Positions 1 to 7,642 of a stretch of 64,000 nucleotides of DNA are shown one piece after another. Location: positions 1-64,000 of IMG/VR virus record IMGVR_UViG_3300023181_000026. One strand, given 5' to 3'. Both the position numbers and the translations under genes were made by a program. Source of the DNA: a virus. The notes beneath the pieces were generated by a model. The model saw only the letters and a program-made list of their open reading frames with translations, ran no database searches and had not been told where the DNA came from. How positions within the stretch are numbered: position 1 is the first letter of the stretch; every line of letters starts with the position of its first letter.

Positions 1-4
1 AGAT

Positions 5-157
5 ATGTCGGATATAAGATATTATTTATTCACAAGAAAAGACATTGCGCAAAAAAGATTAGAAACAAAGGATAAAGCTTTACAGAAAGAAATAGACACT
101 ACAATAGAATATATGAATAGTAGATTAAAAGAAATTATATTTTATGACGAGGTTTAA
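5..157 (+). CDS. Small hypothetical protein (50 aa)
   Basis: An ATG four bases into the window opens a 50-codon frame ending in TAA. The product is highly charged (Lys/Arg/Glu) and looks like one long helix ending YDEV. No family is recognised. It is the first of a plus-strand array whose promoter lies outside the window. Confidence 0.55.
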   Translation: MSDIRYYLFTRKDIAQKRLETKDKALQKEIDTTIEYMNSRLKEIIFYDEV

Positions 158-206
158 ATACCCCTATAAAAGCCAACTTTAATTAAATGCACTAAAAACA
201 TCAATT

Positions 207-719
207 ATGACATATAAAGATACAGGAATGTTTAATATGCCTCATAGACGTGGATGCGATACCGTTAAGTTAGTGTTCTCCGCATATGAAATTACTAAGA
301 AGCCTATAAAGTATTGGGCTAACATAGGAACCGTCAATAAAAAAGGATCTTTCTACAAAATAATATCCTTAGTTAAAAAGATAACAGGAGATTTTACAGG
401 AAATGGAATTACATATTTGGCTTACTATGGAGGGTCTAGGCTTCTATTTCCCTTTCAATTAAATTATCATGGAAATAGCTTTGAATTATGTGTTTATAAT
501 TGTTTTGGGGAAAACCCTATAGTTATAAGCAGGAAAATAAAAAGTGATAATGAAAGACTTACTAAAGAAGATGAGGAACAAATAAATGACTTTTTGCGTT
601 TACAGTACCATATTGTTTGGGATGGTTTTAATTTCATAAAAGAATATGTAAAGGAAGCTAAAAACTATACTGACGTAAGGCTAAGAATAAAGGAATTAAA
701 AGAAAAGATAAATTCATGA
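207..719 (+). CDS. Hypothetical early protein (170 aa)
   Basis: No family recognised. The first two thirds are mixed and aromatic-rich (YWANIGTV, YLAYYGG), suggesting a folded beta-containing domain. The last 60 residues are Lys/Glu-rich and probably helical. Its stop overlaps the next start as ATGA, so the two are probably translationally coupled. The 49-base gap upstream holds no clear promoter. Confidence 0.7.
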   Translation: MTYKDTGMFNMPHRRGCDTVKLVFSAYEITKKPIKYWANIGTVNKKGSFYKIISLVKKITGDFTGNGITYLAYYGGSRLLFPFQLNYHGNSFELCVYNCFGENPIVISRKIKSDNERLTKEDEEQINDFLRLQYHIVWDGFNFIKEYVKEAKNYTDVRLRIKELKEKINS

Positions 720-1048
720 AATACGGAGTAAGCATAAATAAAGAGTCTGCGGAAGGAACTTCGTTTAAAAAATGGGCGAATAAAATGTTAGAAGAATATA
801 AACTAACAGATGAATATAAAGAAGAACAAAAGATATTCCAAAGAGAGTTTATAGATTACCACATCTTAGGTAAGCCTTTATATTGGTTAGATGGTGAAGT
901 TGTAGATGATTTATTAAAGTGGCCAAAAACAGCTTTATTTACAGAAGAAATGACTTTAGAGCAGATTATAGAAAAGTGGAATCCTTCTGAAGATACGATA
1001 GCTAAAATAAAAAATATACAAGATGGAAAATCAATTTATAAGCCATAA
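716..1048 (+). CDS. Hypothetical early protein (110 aa)
   Basis: Acidic protein of unknown function, rich in Glu, Lys and Trp (KKWANKML, KPLYWLDGEVV). It is coupled to the previous gene by ATGA and overlaps the next gene by 26 bases, a tight packing seen throughout this early array. Confidence 0.68.
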   Translation: MKYGVSINKESAEGTSFKKWANKMLEEYKLTDEYKEEQKIFQREFIDYHILGKPLYWLDGEVVDDLLKWPKTALFTEEMTLEQIIEKWNPSEDTIAKIKNIQDGKSIYKP

Positions 1049-1259
1049 AGAAGCTTACGGGCTACATTATGAAAGAATCAAAGATTTCATAAATCATGAA
1101 ACAGGTTGGTGTAAAATAACTGAAGATACAACTCCAGGAATGTGTGGGCAGACAGCAGGAAGTTATTTAATAAATTCAAACATTTACGACAAAGGAAAAT
1201 ATATGGGCTGGTCTGAATGGATGCCTAAAGAGTTATATTACGAATTAAACAATATTTAG
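1023..1259 (+). CDS. Hypothetical early protein (78 aa)
   Basis: Small protein with two Cys residues in GWCKITEDTTPGMCGQTAG and an aromatic C-terminus (MGWSEWMPKELYY). No known family. It starts inside the previous gene; no in-frame ATG closer to that gene's stop gives a better start. Confidence 0.6.
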   Translation: MENQFISHKEAYGLHYERIKDFINHETGWCKITEDTTPGMCGQTAGSYLINSNIYDKGKYMGWSEWMPKELYYELNNI

Positions 1260-1263
1260 ACAG

Positions 1264-1374
1264 ATGGAAAATGAAATCATAAAAATACTTAAAGAGTATG
1301 GTTTAAGTGATTATCCAAATGCTCAACTCTGTGCTTTAGAGATTGCAGAATTAATTAATAACAATACAAAATGA
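1264..1374 (+). CDS. Mini-protein (36 aa)
   Basis: A 36-codon frame fits exactly between its neighbours: it starts four bases after the previous stop and its TGA overlaps the next ATG. The product is a helical acidic peptide (IIKILKEYGLSD, LEIAELINN). Function unknown; the perfect packing supports it as a real gene. Confidence 0.5.
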   Translation: MENEIIKILKEYGLSDYPNAQLCALEIAELINNNTK

Positions 1375-1505
1375 AAAAATATTTATACTTACACAAATTC
1401 TTTATAGAAGAATCAAAGAGTTACATGAAAGGTACAAATAAGATTGAGTATTATACTAAATTTCCTTTTGCTTACATTAAATTTATGTATTATTCTTTTA
1501 TATGA
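1371..1505 (+). CDS. Mini-protein (44 aa)
   Basis: An aromatic, basic 44-residue product (MKKYLYLHKFF, FAYIKFMYYSF). Start and stop each overlap the neighbour as ATGA, so it sits inside a coupled string leading into the NADAR gene. No family recognised; possibly membrane-associated because of its Phe/Tyr-rich end. Confidence 0.5.
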   Translation: MKKYLYLHKFFIEESKSYMKGTNKIEYYTKFPFAYIKFMYYSFI

Positions 1506-1954
1506 ATATACCTGAAGGAGAAGATGGAGTAACTCATATAAACATTTACAGTAAGGGTAAGACTTTTTTGGGTAGGTGGCTTACGAATTTCGCTCATACA
1601 GAATTTGAATATAAGGCTATAAAGTTTGCATCGTTAGAAGCTTTCTGGTATTGGAGTCTTTGTAACGATCCATCATTATGTAAATTATATGGACATCAAG
1701 CAAAAATCGCGGGAAAAGAAATATTAAAACAGAAAGGAATACCACAGTACTTTATAAATGAAGAACTAATAAAAGAAGCAATAGACATTAAACTGAAAAC
1801 TTATCCTGAAAAGATGAGAGAATTAGCTGAAAGTACTTTAAAATTTACGCACTATTACGAATATGGGGATAAAAGAGTTGAAGCGGGATATGAGTGGGTT
1901 ACAGAACATTTTGAATTGAGGCGAAAACAATTGAAAGAATATTATAATATATGA
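1502..1954 (+). CDS. NADAR-family protein (putative ADP-ribose-linked N-glycosidase)
   Basis: 150 residues resembling the short NADAR (YbiA/DUF1768) type: an N-terminal IYSKGKTFLGRWLTNFAHT segment (about residues 15-33), the ASLEAFWYW helix with the likely catalytic Glu (about 43-51), and a middle GHQAKIAGKEIL segment. NADAR enzymes cleave N-glycosidic bonds in riboflavin intermediates, and some remove ADP-ribose from guanine in DNA, undoing DarT-type toxins. In a phage this suggests counter-defence or NAD-related metabolism; substrate is inferred, not shown. It is coupled to both neighbours by ATGA overlaps. An A1S_2505-like protein and a Nudix hydrolase in the same array strengthen an ADP-ribose theme. 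Confidence 0.75.
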   Translation: MNIPEGEDGVTHINIYSKGKTFLGRWLTNFAHTEFEYKAIKFASLEAFWYWSLCNDPSLCKLYGHQAKIAGKEILKQKGIPQYFINEELIKEAIDIKLKTYPEKMRELAESTLKFTHYYEYGDKRVEAGYEWVTEHFELRRKQLKEYYNI

Positions 1955-2157
1955 AAAAATTTATAAAAAAGATTTTAGAGGAAAATGTACTACTAGAAAA
2001 GGATCAAGAAGTTTTTGACAAAGATGGTGAGTTAAAGATAATAAAGCTATATTATAATCCTCAGACTTATGATTGGACTCCTATTAAAGATTTTGCACTA
2101 AAAGGCTTGGTATTTAGCAACATCAGTCCAATTATCGAAGATGTATTAAAAACTTAA
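1951..2157 (+). CDS. Hypothetical protein (68 aa)
   Basis: Charged small protein (MKKFIKKILEENVLLEKDQEVF) coupled by ATGA to the NADAR gene. No domain recognised. Its placement suggests co-expression with NADAR but says nothing firm about function. Confidence 0.62.
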   Translation: MKKFIKKILEENVLLEKDQEVFDKDGELKIIKLYYNPQTYDWTPIKDFALKGLVFSNISPIIEDVLKT

Positions 2158-2166
2158 AGATAAAAT

Positions 2167-2343
2167 ATGAACAAAGGACTATGGGCACCATTAAAAAGAC
2201 CTCTTAAATTTCATTACATGACCTATAGAGATTTAATAGAATTTCATTTAAGATGGTGTAACTATGAACAAGATGACGAATTTTTTGTAGAATATTTACA
2301 TTATAAACTTTTAAAGAGGTGGGGAATTAATAAAGGAAATTAA
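2167..2343 (+). CDS. Hypothetical protein (58 aa)
   Basis: A 58-codon ATG frame fills the space between neighbours. The product is rich in aromatics and His (HYMTYRDLIEFHLRW, FVEYLHYKLL), probably helical. No family recognised. Confidence 0.55.
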   Translation: MNKGLWAPLKRPLKFHYMTYRDLIEFHLRWCNYEQDDEFFVEYLHYKLLKRWGINKGN

Positions 2344-2354
2344 ATATATAAAAC

Positions 2355-2534
2355 ATGCCGCCGAAAAAAATAATGATTGATGGGAAAGTAAAATGCACTA
2401 CCTGTAAAGATTTTAAGGTACCAGAAGAATTTTTCAAATGTAAAAATAAAACTTTTGGAATCGAATCTTCTTGTAAAGTATGCAATACCGCAAAAAAGAA
2501 AGCTAAAAATCCACCCAAAGAAGAGAAGAATTAA
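2355..2534 (+). CDS. Zinc-ribbon mini-protein, probable detached N-terminus of the HNH gene
   Basis: 59 residues with two Cys pairs, CTTCKDFKVPEEFFKCKN and SSCKVCNTAKK. This is the usual small zinc ribbon found at the N-terminus of phage HNH homing endonucleases (C-x2-C ... FY-x-N ... C-x2-C). It ends in PKEEKN and TAA, but the -1 frame opens at 2507 and continues directly into the NUMOD4-HNH protein, so the two probably were one protein now split by a frameshift. A free zinc-ribbon protein is the alternative. Confidence 0.6.
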   Translation: MPPKKIMIDGKVKCTTCKDFKVPEEFFKCKNKTFGIESSCKVCNTAKKKAKNPPKEEKN

Positions 2535-2656
2535 CTCAATTAGCTACAATAGAATATAAGAATATTATTGAAAACGATACTGATAGTGAAATTTGGAGAG
2601 ATATCCCTCATTATAATGGAAAGTATCAGGCTTCAAATTTAGGGAGGGTTAGATGT

Positions 2657-3499
2657 ATGCCGATGGTTTATACAACTAAAGGTAATAAGTTCTATAAAAC
2701 AAAATTTTACCACCCTGTTCAAGTAGATGTTAGGGGCTATAAACATATTCCTTTAACTGGATTTGACGGTGTCATAATTAACAGAGGTGTCCATAGATGG
2801 GTCATGTACGCATTTCATGGAGAATCAGAATTACAAGTAGATCACATAAATGGGATAAAAGACGATAACCGATTAGAAAACCTAAGGTATTGTACACCTA
2901 GGGAGAATAATCACTATGAAAAACAACTAAATGGTCACAAATACTCATCCCCTTTAGTTGGAGCTTATTGGCAAAAGACAGCTTGGAGTAGTTATATCTC
3001 AATAAATAAAATTGAGTATTATTTAGGGATGTATGATACCGATATAGAAGCTTCATCTAAATTCCATGAAGCTTTAAAAAATTGGGAAGAAAAGGGAGAA
3101 GTTCCTCAAAAATATATTAACCCTAATAGGACAAGTCAATATGAGGGCATCGATTTTCACGGAGCGAGTCAAAAATGGAGAGTTAGATTAAAAGATTCAG
3201 GACTATATATTGGTATTTTTAACACGGAACAAAGAGCTCTGAGAGTTTTAAACATTGTAAAATACCTTATAAGCAGAAATGTTGAGTTGAATAAAGACTT
3301 AATAAAAAAGATAAGAAGAAAATACGGAAAAGATAACAGGTTTAATAGGTTAATTTTAGATAAACAAACAGGTAAAATATTTTATGGATTAACAGAGGCT
3401 TCTGCATATACAGGGCTTCCCGTAACGACACTTTATAGTCAATTAGAAGGTGTTAGGTGTAAAAATAAATCAGGCTTAGAATATATAAACTATGATTAA
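2657..3499 (+). CDS. NUMOD4-HNH homing endonuclease with AP2-like repeats
   Basis: The core HNH motif is VDHINGIKDDNRLENL (about residues 61-76 from this ATG). Two AP2-like DNA-binding repeats follow (GAYWQKTAWSSY; GIDFHGASQKWRVRL with YIGIFNTEQRA), then a C-terminal NUMOD1-type segment (LDKQTGKIFYGLTEAS). The NUMOD4 motif (IWRDIPHYNGKYQASNLGRV) lies upstream of the ATG in the same frame, which is open from 2507 without an ATG. The native N-terminus is therefore longer or the gene is frameshifted from the zinc-ribbon frame ending at 2534. It sits just before the replicative helicase, a typical homing target. It overlaps the helicase start by 8 bases. Confidence 0.85.
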   Translation: MPMVYTTKGNKFYKTKFYHPVQVDVRGYKHIPLTGFDGVIINRGVHRWVMYAFHGESELQVDHINGIKDDNRLENLRYCTPRENNHYEKQLNGHKYSSPLVGAYWQKTAWSSYISINKIEYYLGMYDTDIEASSKFHEALKNWEEKGEVPQKYINPNRTSQYEGIDFHGASQKWRVRLKDSGLYIGIFNTEQRALRVLNIVKYLISRNVELNKDLIKKIRRKYGKDNRFNRLILDKQTGKIFYGLTEASAYTGLPVTTLYSQLEGVRCKNKSGLEYINYD

Positions 3500-4613
3500 A
3501 AGTTCAAAAGAATCTACGAAAGAAAGTTTCAATAGAATAAAAGATGGGCAAACAGGTGCTTATAAACCTATTAAAACAAGATATGAGCACTTTAACACTC
3601 TATCTCACGGTGGTATAACGAAACAGAAAATATACTCTCTAGGAGCATTAAGTTCTTTTGGTAAAAGTCATATCTTAAGAAATATAGAAGAGGATATATT
3701 TAATGAACAATTAAATCCAAATTCCAAAGAAGAAGTTGTACTCTGTAAAGTGGACTGGGAGATGCAAAAAGAGGAAATGATTCTGGCAAGAGTACATTCT
3801 AAAACAGGGGTGGATTATTCAGAATTAATGTTTAGTACTCCTACCGAAGATGTCAAAAATGCATTTAATGAGGTCTATCTTGAATTGAATTCAGATCATA
3901 TTTATGAGACTTTTGACACATATAAGCCAGATAACTTTTATAATGATGTAAGAGAATTTACCGATCAACATCAAGATAAAAAACAGATAGTTCTGACAAT
4001 AGACAATATAAATTTAGTAGATACTGAAAATAGCGATGAGTCCACTGCCATAGCTAAACTTATTACCCACCTTATCCGACTGAAAAGAGAAGTTAAAAAT
4101 CTTAGTATAATAATATTATGTCAATTAAACAGGCAACTGAAAGAAAGAATTAATCCTAAAGAACATTTCCCAAGGACATCCGATTTCTACTTTTCCAGTA
4201 AAATAGAGCATGCATCAGATATTCAAATTGTAGTACATAACCCTTATTTGCTGGGGATTGATTCTTACGGTGCTGTTAATTATCAACGATACGAATATTT
4301 AAGTCAATATTTAGAGGAAAAGAACAAGTATGCTGTGTTCAGGACTAAAGGGCTTACCTTTTGGCATTATGTAAAAATAAGACTTAAGAACTCCCTTAAA
4401 GATTTTAGAGACCTATACATAGAAGAGGTTTTTGAAGTCGATAAAGATGATACTGAAATAAATAAAAATGTCTCAGCCGCTCCATCATTCCCCAACTTTA
4501 ATTCCACTAGCACAATTCCTGTATTTGAAGACACTCCTGTAAAAGTAACACCTTATAGTAATTTGAAGGATGCTTTTGATAGTCCTAATAAAGAAGATCA
4601 GGAGCCGTTTTGA
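3492..4613 (+). CDS. DnaB-type replicative helicase (SF4, RecA-fold ATPase)
   Basis: 373 residues, the length of a DnaB C-terminal motor without the N-terminal primase-binding domain. Walker A is GALSSFGKSH (Lys58, Ser59). Walker B is IVLTIDNINL near residues 166-175. The sensor-like strand LSIIILCQLNR (about 204-214) and the HASDIQIVVHNPY segment match the DnaB motifs that read the neighbouring nucleotide and DNA. It should unwind DNA at the phage fork with the family B polymerase and primase of this window. The C-terminal 50 residues are acidic and Pro/Ser-rich. A long intergenic region with a terminator follows. Confidence 0.88.
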   Translation: MIKSSKESTKESFNRIKDGQTGAYKPIKTRYEHFNTLSHGGITKQKIYSLGALSSFGKSHILRNIEEDIFNEQLNPNSKEEVVLCKVDWEMQKEEMILARVHSKTGVDYSELMFSTPTEDVKNAFNEVYLELNSDHIYETFDTYKPDNFYNDVREFTDQHQDKKQIVLTIDNINLVDTENSDESTAIAKLITHLIRLKREVKNLSIIILCQLNRQLKERINPKEHFPRTSDFYFSSKIEHASDIQIVVHNPYLLGIDSYGAVNYQRYEYLSQYLEEKNKYAVFRTKGLTFWHYVKIRLKNSLKDFRDLYIEEVFEVDKDDTEINKNVSAAPSFPNFNSTSTIPVFEDTPVKVTPYSNLKDAFDSPNKEDQEPF

Positions 4614-4831
4614 TAAAAAGCTCGTATATTATCTACTTTGATAGTTTTAAGATCTTTATGCCTAATATTTTATCTATTTTAAAGCATATTTTATTTAGCT
4701 TTTTAGTCGATTTTTAAATGAAATGTATAATATAATTAGCCGAAAAAGGATAGTCAGTAGTAGGCAAATAACAAACCAGTGACCCTAATCCCAAAGTTGT
4801 AATAATTAGAAAGCTGTTAGGTTATTTATTT
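4614..4831 (+). other. Non-coding leader/tail region with possible folded RNA
   Basis: The 330-base gap 4614-4943 is the longest without a gene in the window. Bases 4744-4831 are less AT-biased than the flanks. They can fold: 3' side TTAGG+TTATTT (4817-4827) is complementary to CCTAA (4784-4788) and AAATAA (4766-4771), leaving an asymmetric bulge. A TATAAT-like word occurs at about 4728. The terminator at 4832-4867 follows directly. It could be the 3' UTR of the helicase transcript or a small RNA; I cannot tell which. Confidence 0.35.
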
Positions 4832-4867
4832 CCCTTTGATTAATTAATTTTATTCAAGGGGATTTTT
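4832..4867 (+). terminator. Rho-independent terminator after the helicase
   Basis: Stem CCCTTTGA (4832-4839) pairs with TCAAGGGG (4854-4861) with one G-U pair, 14-base AT loop, followed by ATTTTTG. It ends the helicase transcript before a new promoter at 4890. Confidence 0.7.
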
Positions 4868-4889
4868 GTTAAAATATAGTTAATGGATA

Positions 4890-4919
4890 TTGTTTTTCAG
4901 TTTTTTATGCGGAAATTTG
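4890..4919 (+). promoter_or_regulatory. Bacteroidota-type promoter
   Basis: -33 TTG (4890-4892), 19-base spacer, then GAAATTTG (4912-4919), one mismatch to the Bacteroidota -7 consensus TAnnTTTG. It lies just after a terminator and 24 bases before an ATG, so it probably restarts transcription for the small genes from 4944 on. Confidence 0.5.
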
Positions 4920-4943
4920 CTTTAAACAAATAAAGTAAAGATC

Positions 4944-5087
4944 ATGAATACAATACATCTCATTGATGGAACATCGGTTTTAGATGTTGTTAAAATTACA
5001 TTTGGAGACCACGAAATAACAGTTCGCTCATTAACAAGCAGTGAAGATATAATAATTGAGTATGCAGATATTAATTTTATACAATAA
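4944..5087 (+). CDS. Mini-protein (47 aa)
   Basis: First gene after the terminator/promoter pair at 4832-4919. The 47-residue product alternates hydrophobic and polar residues (IHLIDGTSVLDVVKITF, HEITVRSL), suggesting a small beta protein. No family recognised. Confidence 0.55.
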   Translation: MNTIHLIDGTSVLDVVKITFGDHEITVRSLTSSEDIIIEYADINFIQ

Positions 5088-5090
5088 AAT

Positions 5091-5336
5091 ATGGGATTTA
5101 ATTATAAATGGACTTGTCCTCAAATTGATAGAGCTATAGATTATATAAGAGGGCAATTAGGTGAGAACATATATAGTATGATAGAAAATTATATAGAGGA
5201 GATTAGAGAGAGTAATTCTCATATAAGGGATGCCGCCAATAAACAAATAGATGATTTGGAAGATGAATATACAAGACAGATTGAAGCCCTCAAAGAAGAA
5301 ATACAAGACTTAATAGATAAATTAGAAAACCAATAA
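5091..5336 (+). CDS. Coiled-coil hypothetical protein (81 aa)
   Basis: From about residue 30 the sequence is a continuous acidic/basic heptad-like helix (IDDLEDEYTRQIEALKEEI), so it probably dimerises as a coiled coil. The N-terminus (FNYKWTCPQIDRAIDYIRGQ) looks like a separate small helical unit. Similar proteins are common in phages of Bacteroidota. Function unknown. Confidence 0.68.
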   Translation: MGFNYKWTCPQIDRAIDYIRGQLGENIYSMIENYIEEIRESNSHIRDAANKQIDDLEDEYTRQIEALKEEIQDLIDKLENQ

Positions 5337-5339
5337 ATT

Positions 5340-5543
5340 ATGGAATGGATAAGTATAAAAGATAAGTTGCCTGAATTTAGAGTTGAAGTTCTTTGCTTTA
5401 GTGATAGAGAGAATTATACAATATACAATGTAGACACTTTAAAGGAAATAACAACAGATGAGAGTGGTGTTATAGTAGAATTTTGGAACACATCCGACGT
5501 CAGCTATTGGATGCCATTACCCGAACGCCCAAAAAATAAATAA
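5340..5543 (+). CDS. DUF551-like protein (67 aa)
   Basis: Starts MEWISIKDKLPEF and ends VSYWMPLPERPKNK, the two hallmark segments of the DUF551 phage/bacterial family (W-I-S-V-x-D-x-L-P ... T-H-W-M-P-L-P). The biochemical role of this family is not known. It is part of the small-gene string driven from about 4890. Confidence 0.8.
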   Translation: MEWISIKDKLPEFRVEVLCFSDRENYTIYNVDTLKEITTDESGVIVEFWNTSDVSYWMPLPERPKNK

Positions 5544-5546
5544 ATT

Positions 5547-5642
5547 ATGACAGAAGTAGCACAAGCCTATTTGTTGGGTGTGATAGTAGGTATAATATTA
5601 TCTTGGATATTTAGAAATTTAATAAAACAAGGAAATGAATAA
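5547..5642 (+). CDS. Single-pass membrane mini-protein (31 aa)
   Basis: 31 residues with one transmembrane helix (AYLLGVIVGIILSWIF) and a basic C-terminus (RNLIKQ), so the C-terminal end should stay in the cytoplasm. It overlaps the next gene by 8 bases. Possible inner-membrane effector or superinfection factor, by analogy only. Confidence 0.55.
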   Translation: MTEVAQAYLLGVIVGIILSWIFRNLIKQGNE

Positions 5643-5892
5643 GTTACCAGAAAGCATAGAAGAAATGTTTGAAAATACGCCAGAAAATTATCGTTATTTT
5701 TCTTATGAAAGTATGGACAATTTTTGGTCAATGGACTGGTTTATAAAGAACTTTGAATTGCAAGATTTTGTGTATATTAATGACGGAACTCAGATAATTC
5801 TAGAACATCCCGATTATGAATTTAAACTACAAGTTGATGCGGGAGGTCTAGGGGATTTTTATTCTCACAGTTTTAATACACAAAAAATATGA
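5635..5892 (+). CDS. Hypothetical protein (85 aa)
   Basis: Acidic, aromatic-rich protein (NYRYFSYESMDNFWSMDWF). No family recognised. Coupled to the next gene by an ATGA overlap. Confidence 0.65.
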   Translation: MNKLPESIEEMFENTPENYRYFSYESMDNFWSMDWFIKNFELQDFVYINDGTQIILEHPDYEFKLQVDAGGLGDFYSHSFNTQKI

Positions 5893-6113
5893 AACATTTG
5901 GAAGTACGTGACATAATTCAAAGGGTATCAGTAAATATTCACACAGATAGAAAAGAAACTGTATTATATGAAAAAGTTATAGATAGAGTCACTAAGAGAT
6001 ATGCCTTTGCAGATAACTGGAAGTTTAAAAGAGAACCTTACATGGATGATTATGAAAGAATTGACAGTTATGATTCCCATTCTATCTTTTATAAATTAAA
6101 ATTAATAAAGTAA
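5889..6113 (+). CDS. Hypothetical protein (74 aa)
   Basis: Basic protein with predicted mixed structure (VRDIIQRVSVNIHTDRKETVLYEKVIDRV). No known domain. A 63-base gap with the GC-only word at 6124-6132 follows. Confidence 0.63.
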   Translation: MKHLEVRDIIQRVSVNIHTDRKETVLYEKVIDRVTKRYAFADNWKFKREPYMDDYERIDSYDSHSIFYKLKLIK

Positions 6114-6176
6114 TCTCAATAATCCCGCCCGCAAAAGATTTAAACGGAATATTCACTTCAGAATTATGGAAATAAA

Positions 6177-6452
6177 ATGGTAACAAAAGAAATTAAAGTA
6201 CAAATAAGTCTTTATGATTTTAAAGAAGAAGATATAGTGAGCTACGCTAAAAATGAGTTAGGAATGTTTTCAGATTTGACAGAACTTGAAACCTCAGATT
6301 TATTAGAAGAACTGTCTTTTAGAGGTATACAAAATTTTGATATTTATGACTCTAATATTCTTTATTCCGCCGCTCTAGGAAATATATTAGCTAATCTAGA
6401 AGATATTCCAGTTGAAGAGTTTCAGAATTTAATTAAGAAATATAATTTGTAA
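6177..6452 (+). CDS. Hypothetical acidic protein (91 aa)
   Basis: Strongly acidic protein (KEEDIVSYAKNELGMFSDLTELETSDLLEEL), mostly helical. No family recognised. Its acidity would suit a DNA-mimic or a protein-binding role, but nothing specific supports that. Confidence 0.65.
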   Translation: MVTKEIKVQISLYDFKEEDIVSYAKNELGMFSDLTELETSDLLEELSFRGIQNFDIYDSNILYSAALGNILANLEDIPVEEFQNLIKKYNL

Positions 6453-6466
6453 AAGAAAGGATTTTT

Positions 6467-6703
6467 ATGGAACAAACATTTAAAATTTACGGAGGCGAAG
6501 GAGAAGTTAAATATCAAACTTCAGAAGCTAATAATGAGCTTGTAGTGGAAGCTATAATAAAGTGGTGTGAGAAATATAATGTATGGGGAGCAGAAAAGAT
6601 TCATGGAAACGATGATTGTCTTATAGAAGCTCCTTCTCTAATATCCTATATAGTAGATAATATTTTAAAGTTTGAAACAGTTAATAATGAAGATGATTTT
6701 TAA
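6467..6703 (+). CDS. Hypothetical protein (78 aa)
   Basis: Acidic small protein (FKIYGGEGEVKYQTSEANNEL). Unusually for this phage, a purine-rich AAAGGA lies about 8 bases before the ATG and could act as a weak ribosome-binding site. No family recognised. Confidence 0.63.
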   Translation: MEQTFKIYGGEGEVKYQTSEANNELVVEAIIKWCEKYNVWGAEKIHGNDDCLIEAPSLISYIVDNILKFETVNNEDDF

Positions 6704-6705
6704 TT

Positions 6706-7401
6706 ATGACAGTAGAACAGTTTAAAAAAGAATATCCTCAGTACTCAAACCTACATGGCCAACAGCTTTGGGATAAAATGTATAAAGAATTACATTCTTC
6801 AGGATATAAGTTTACAAGTGATGGCATTAAAGATAATTTTCATCAGTTTACTTTAACTCAGCGTAAGGGAATGGAACCTCGAGGTGATTTCGAAGAGCCT
6901 ATGACAGGTTTAGAATCATTGCGGCGAGAAGAATACATAAGACAAGCTCAGGAAGATGACACTTATGGAGATTTATATGACACTAAAATAGAAATAGAGC
7001 ACGATGATTCTTTGCCAACGAGGCCTTTAAACACAAATAAACCAACTGAAAGCTATTCTTTTGTAATTTGGGATGGAAATAAAGATAAGTTTAAACCAGA
7101 AATGAAAAAATACGAAATTTGGATTGGATTTGTGTCAGCGTGGGGGCAAGGAGACCATGATTCAACATCACCTACAAAATTAGGAGAAGTAGAAGCAACT
7201 TCATTTAAAATAGCTTGTTGTATCTATGAACATCAAAGTGCAATAGACAGCTTAAAAGCAAGGATGGAAAGAGGTGATACATATATTGAAGATACATGGT
7301 TTGGTAAATGGGGGTATAATCCAGAAGATAATAGCACTTTCTATCTAGGTAAATACTATGAAACAGAAGAAGAGGCTTGGTCAACATTTAACAAAAAATA
7401 A
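6706..7401 (+). CDS. Hypothetical protein (231 aa)
   Basis: One of the larger unknowns of the early array. The N-terminal half is polar and charged. The second half is Trp-rich (YEIWIGFVSAWGQGDHD; DTWFGKWGYNPEDNSTFYLGKYYETEEEAW), suggesting a compact beta domain. No family recognised. The next gene starts two bases after its stop. Confidence 0.7.
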   Translation: MTVEQFKKEYPQYSNLHGQQLWDKMYKELHSSGYKFTSDGIKDNFHQFTLTQRKGMEPRGDFEEPMTGLESLRREEYIRQAQEDDTYGDLYDTKIEIEHDDSLPTRPLNTNKPTESYSFVIWDGNKDKFKPEMKKYEIWIGFVSAWGQGDHDSTSPTKLGEVEATSFKIACCIYEHQSAIDSLKARMERGDTYIEDTWFGKWGYNPEDNSTFYLGKYYETEEEAWSTFNKK

Positions 7402-7402
7402 A

Positions 7403-7642
7403 ATGACAAAATATTATAAAGAGGTATTAAGACCAAAAGGAGGAGAAATAGAAACTATGTACTGGAAAGTAGATGAAACTACAACTGTAAAATTATATAA
7501 CAGCTTATCAGAATTTGGATGGGAAGTATATAGAACTGATACGGAAGACTTTGATTGGGATGAAGTAAGTGAGATAACAGGAGATAAGTTTAAAATAGCT
7601 AATAAAGAAGTCTTAGACAGAATTAATAATTTTCGAGCATGA
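7403..7642 (+). CDS. Hypothetical protein (79 aa)
   Basis: The ATG at 7403, just after the previous stop, is preferred over one at 7358 that would overlap by 44 bases. The product (MTKYYKEVLRPKGGEI, VYRTDTEDFDWDEVSEITGDKF) is acidic and mixed. It is coupled to the next gene by an ATGA overlap. No family recognised. Confidence 0.65.
   Translation: MTKYYKEVLRPKGGEIETMYWKVDETTTVKLYNSLSEFGWEVYRTDTEDFDWDEVSEITGDKFKIANKEVLDRINNFRA

Noticed and set aside
4718-4740. TATAAT word as a sigma-70 promoter before the structured region at 4744.
   Set aside because: There is no acceptable -35 element, TATAAT words are expected often at this base composition, and the clear promoters here are of the Bacteroidota type.
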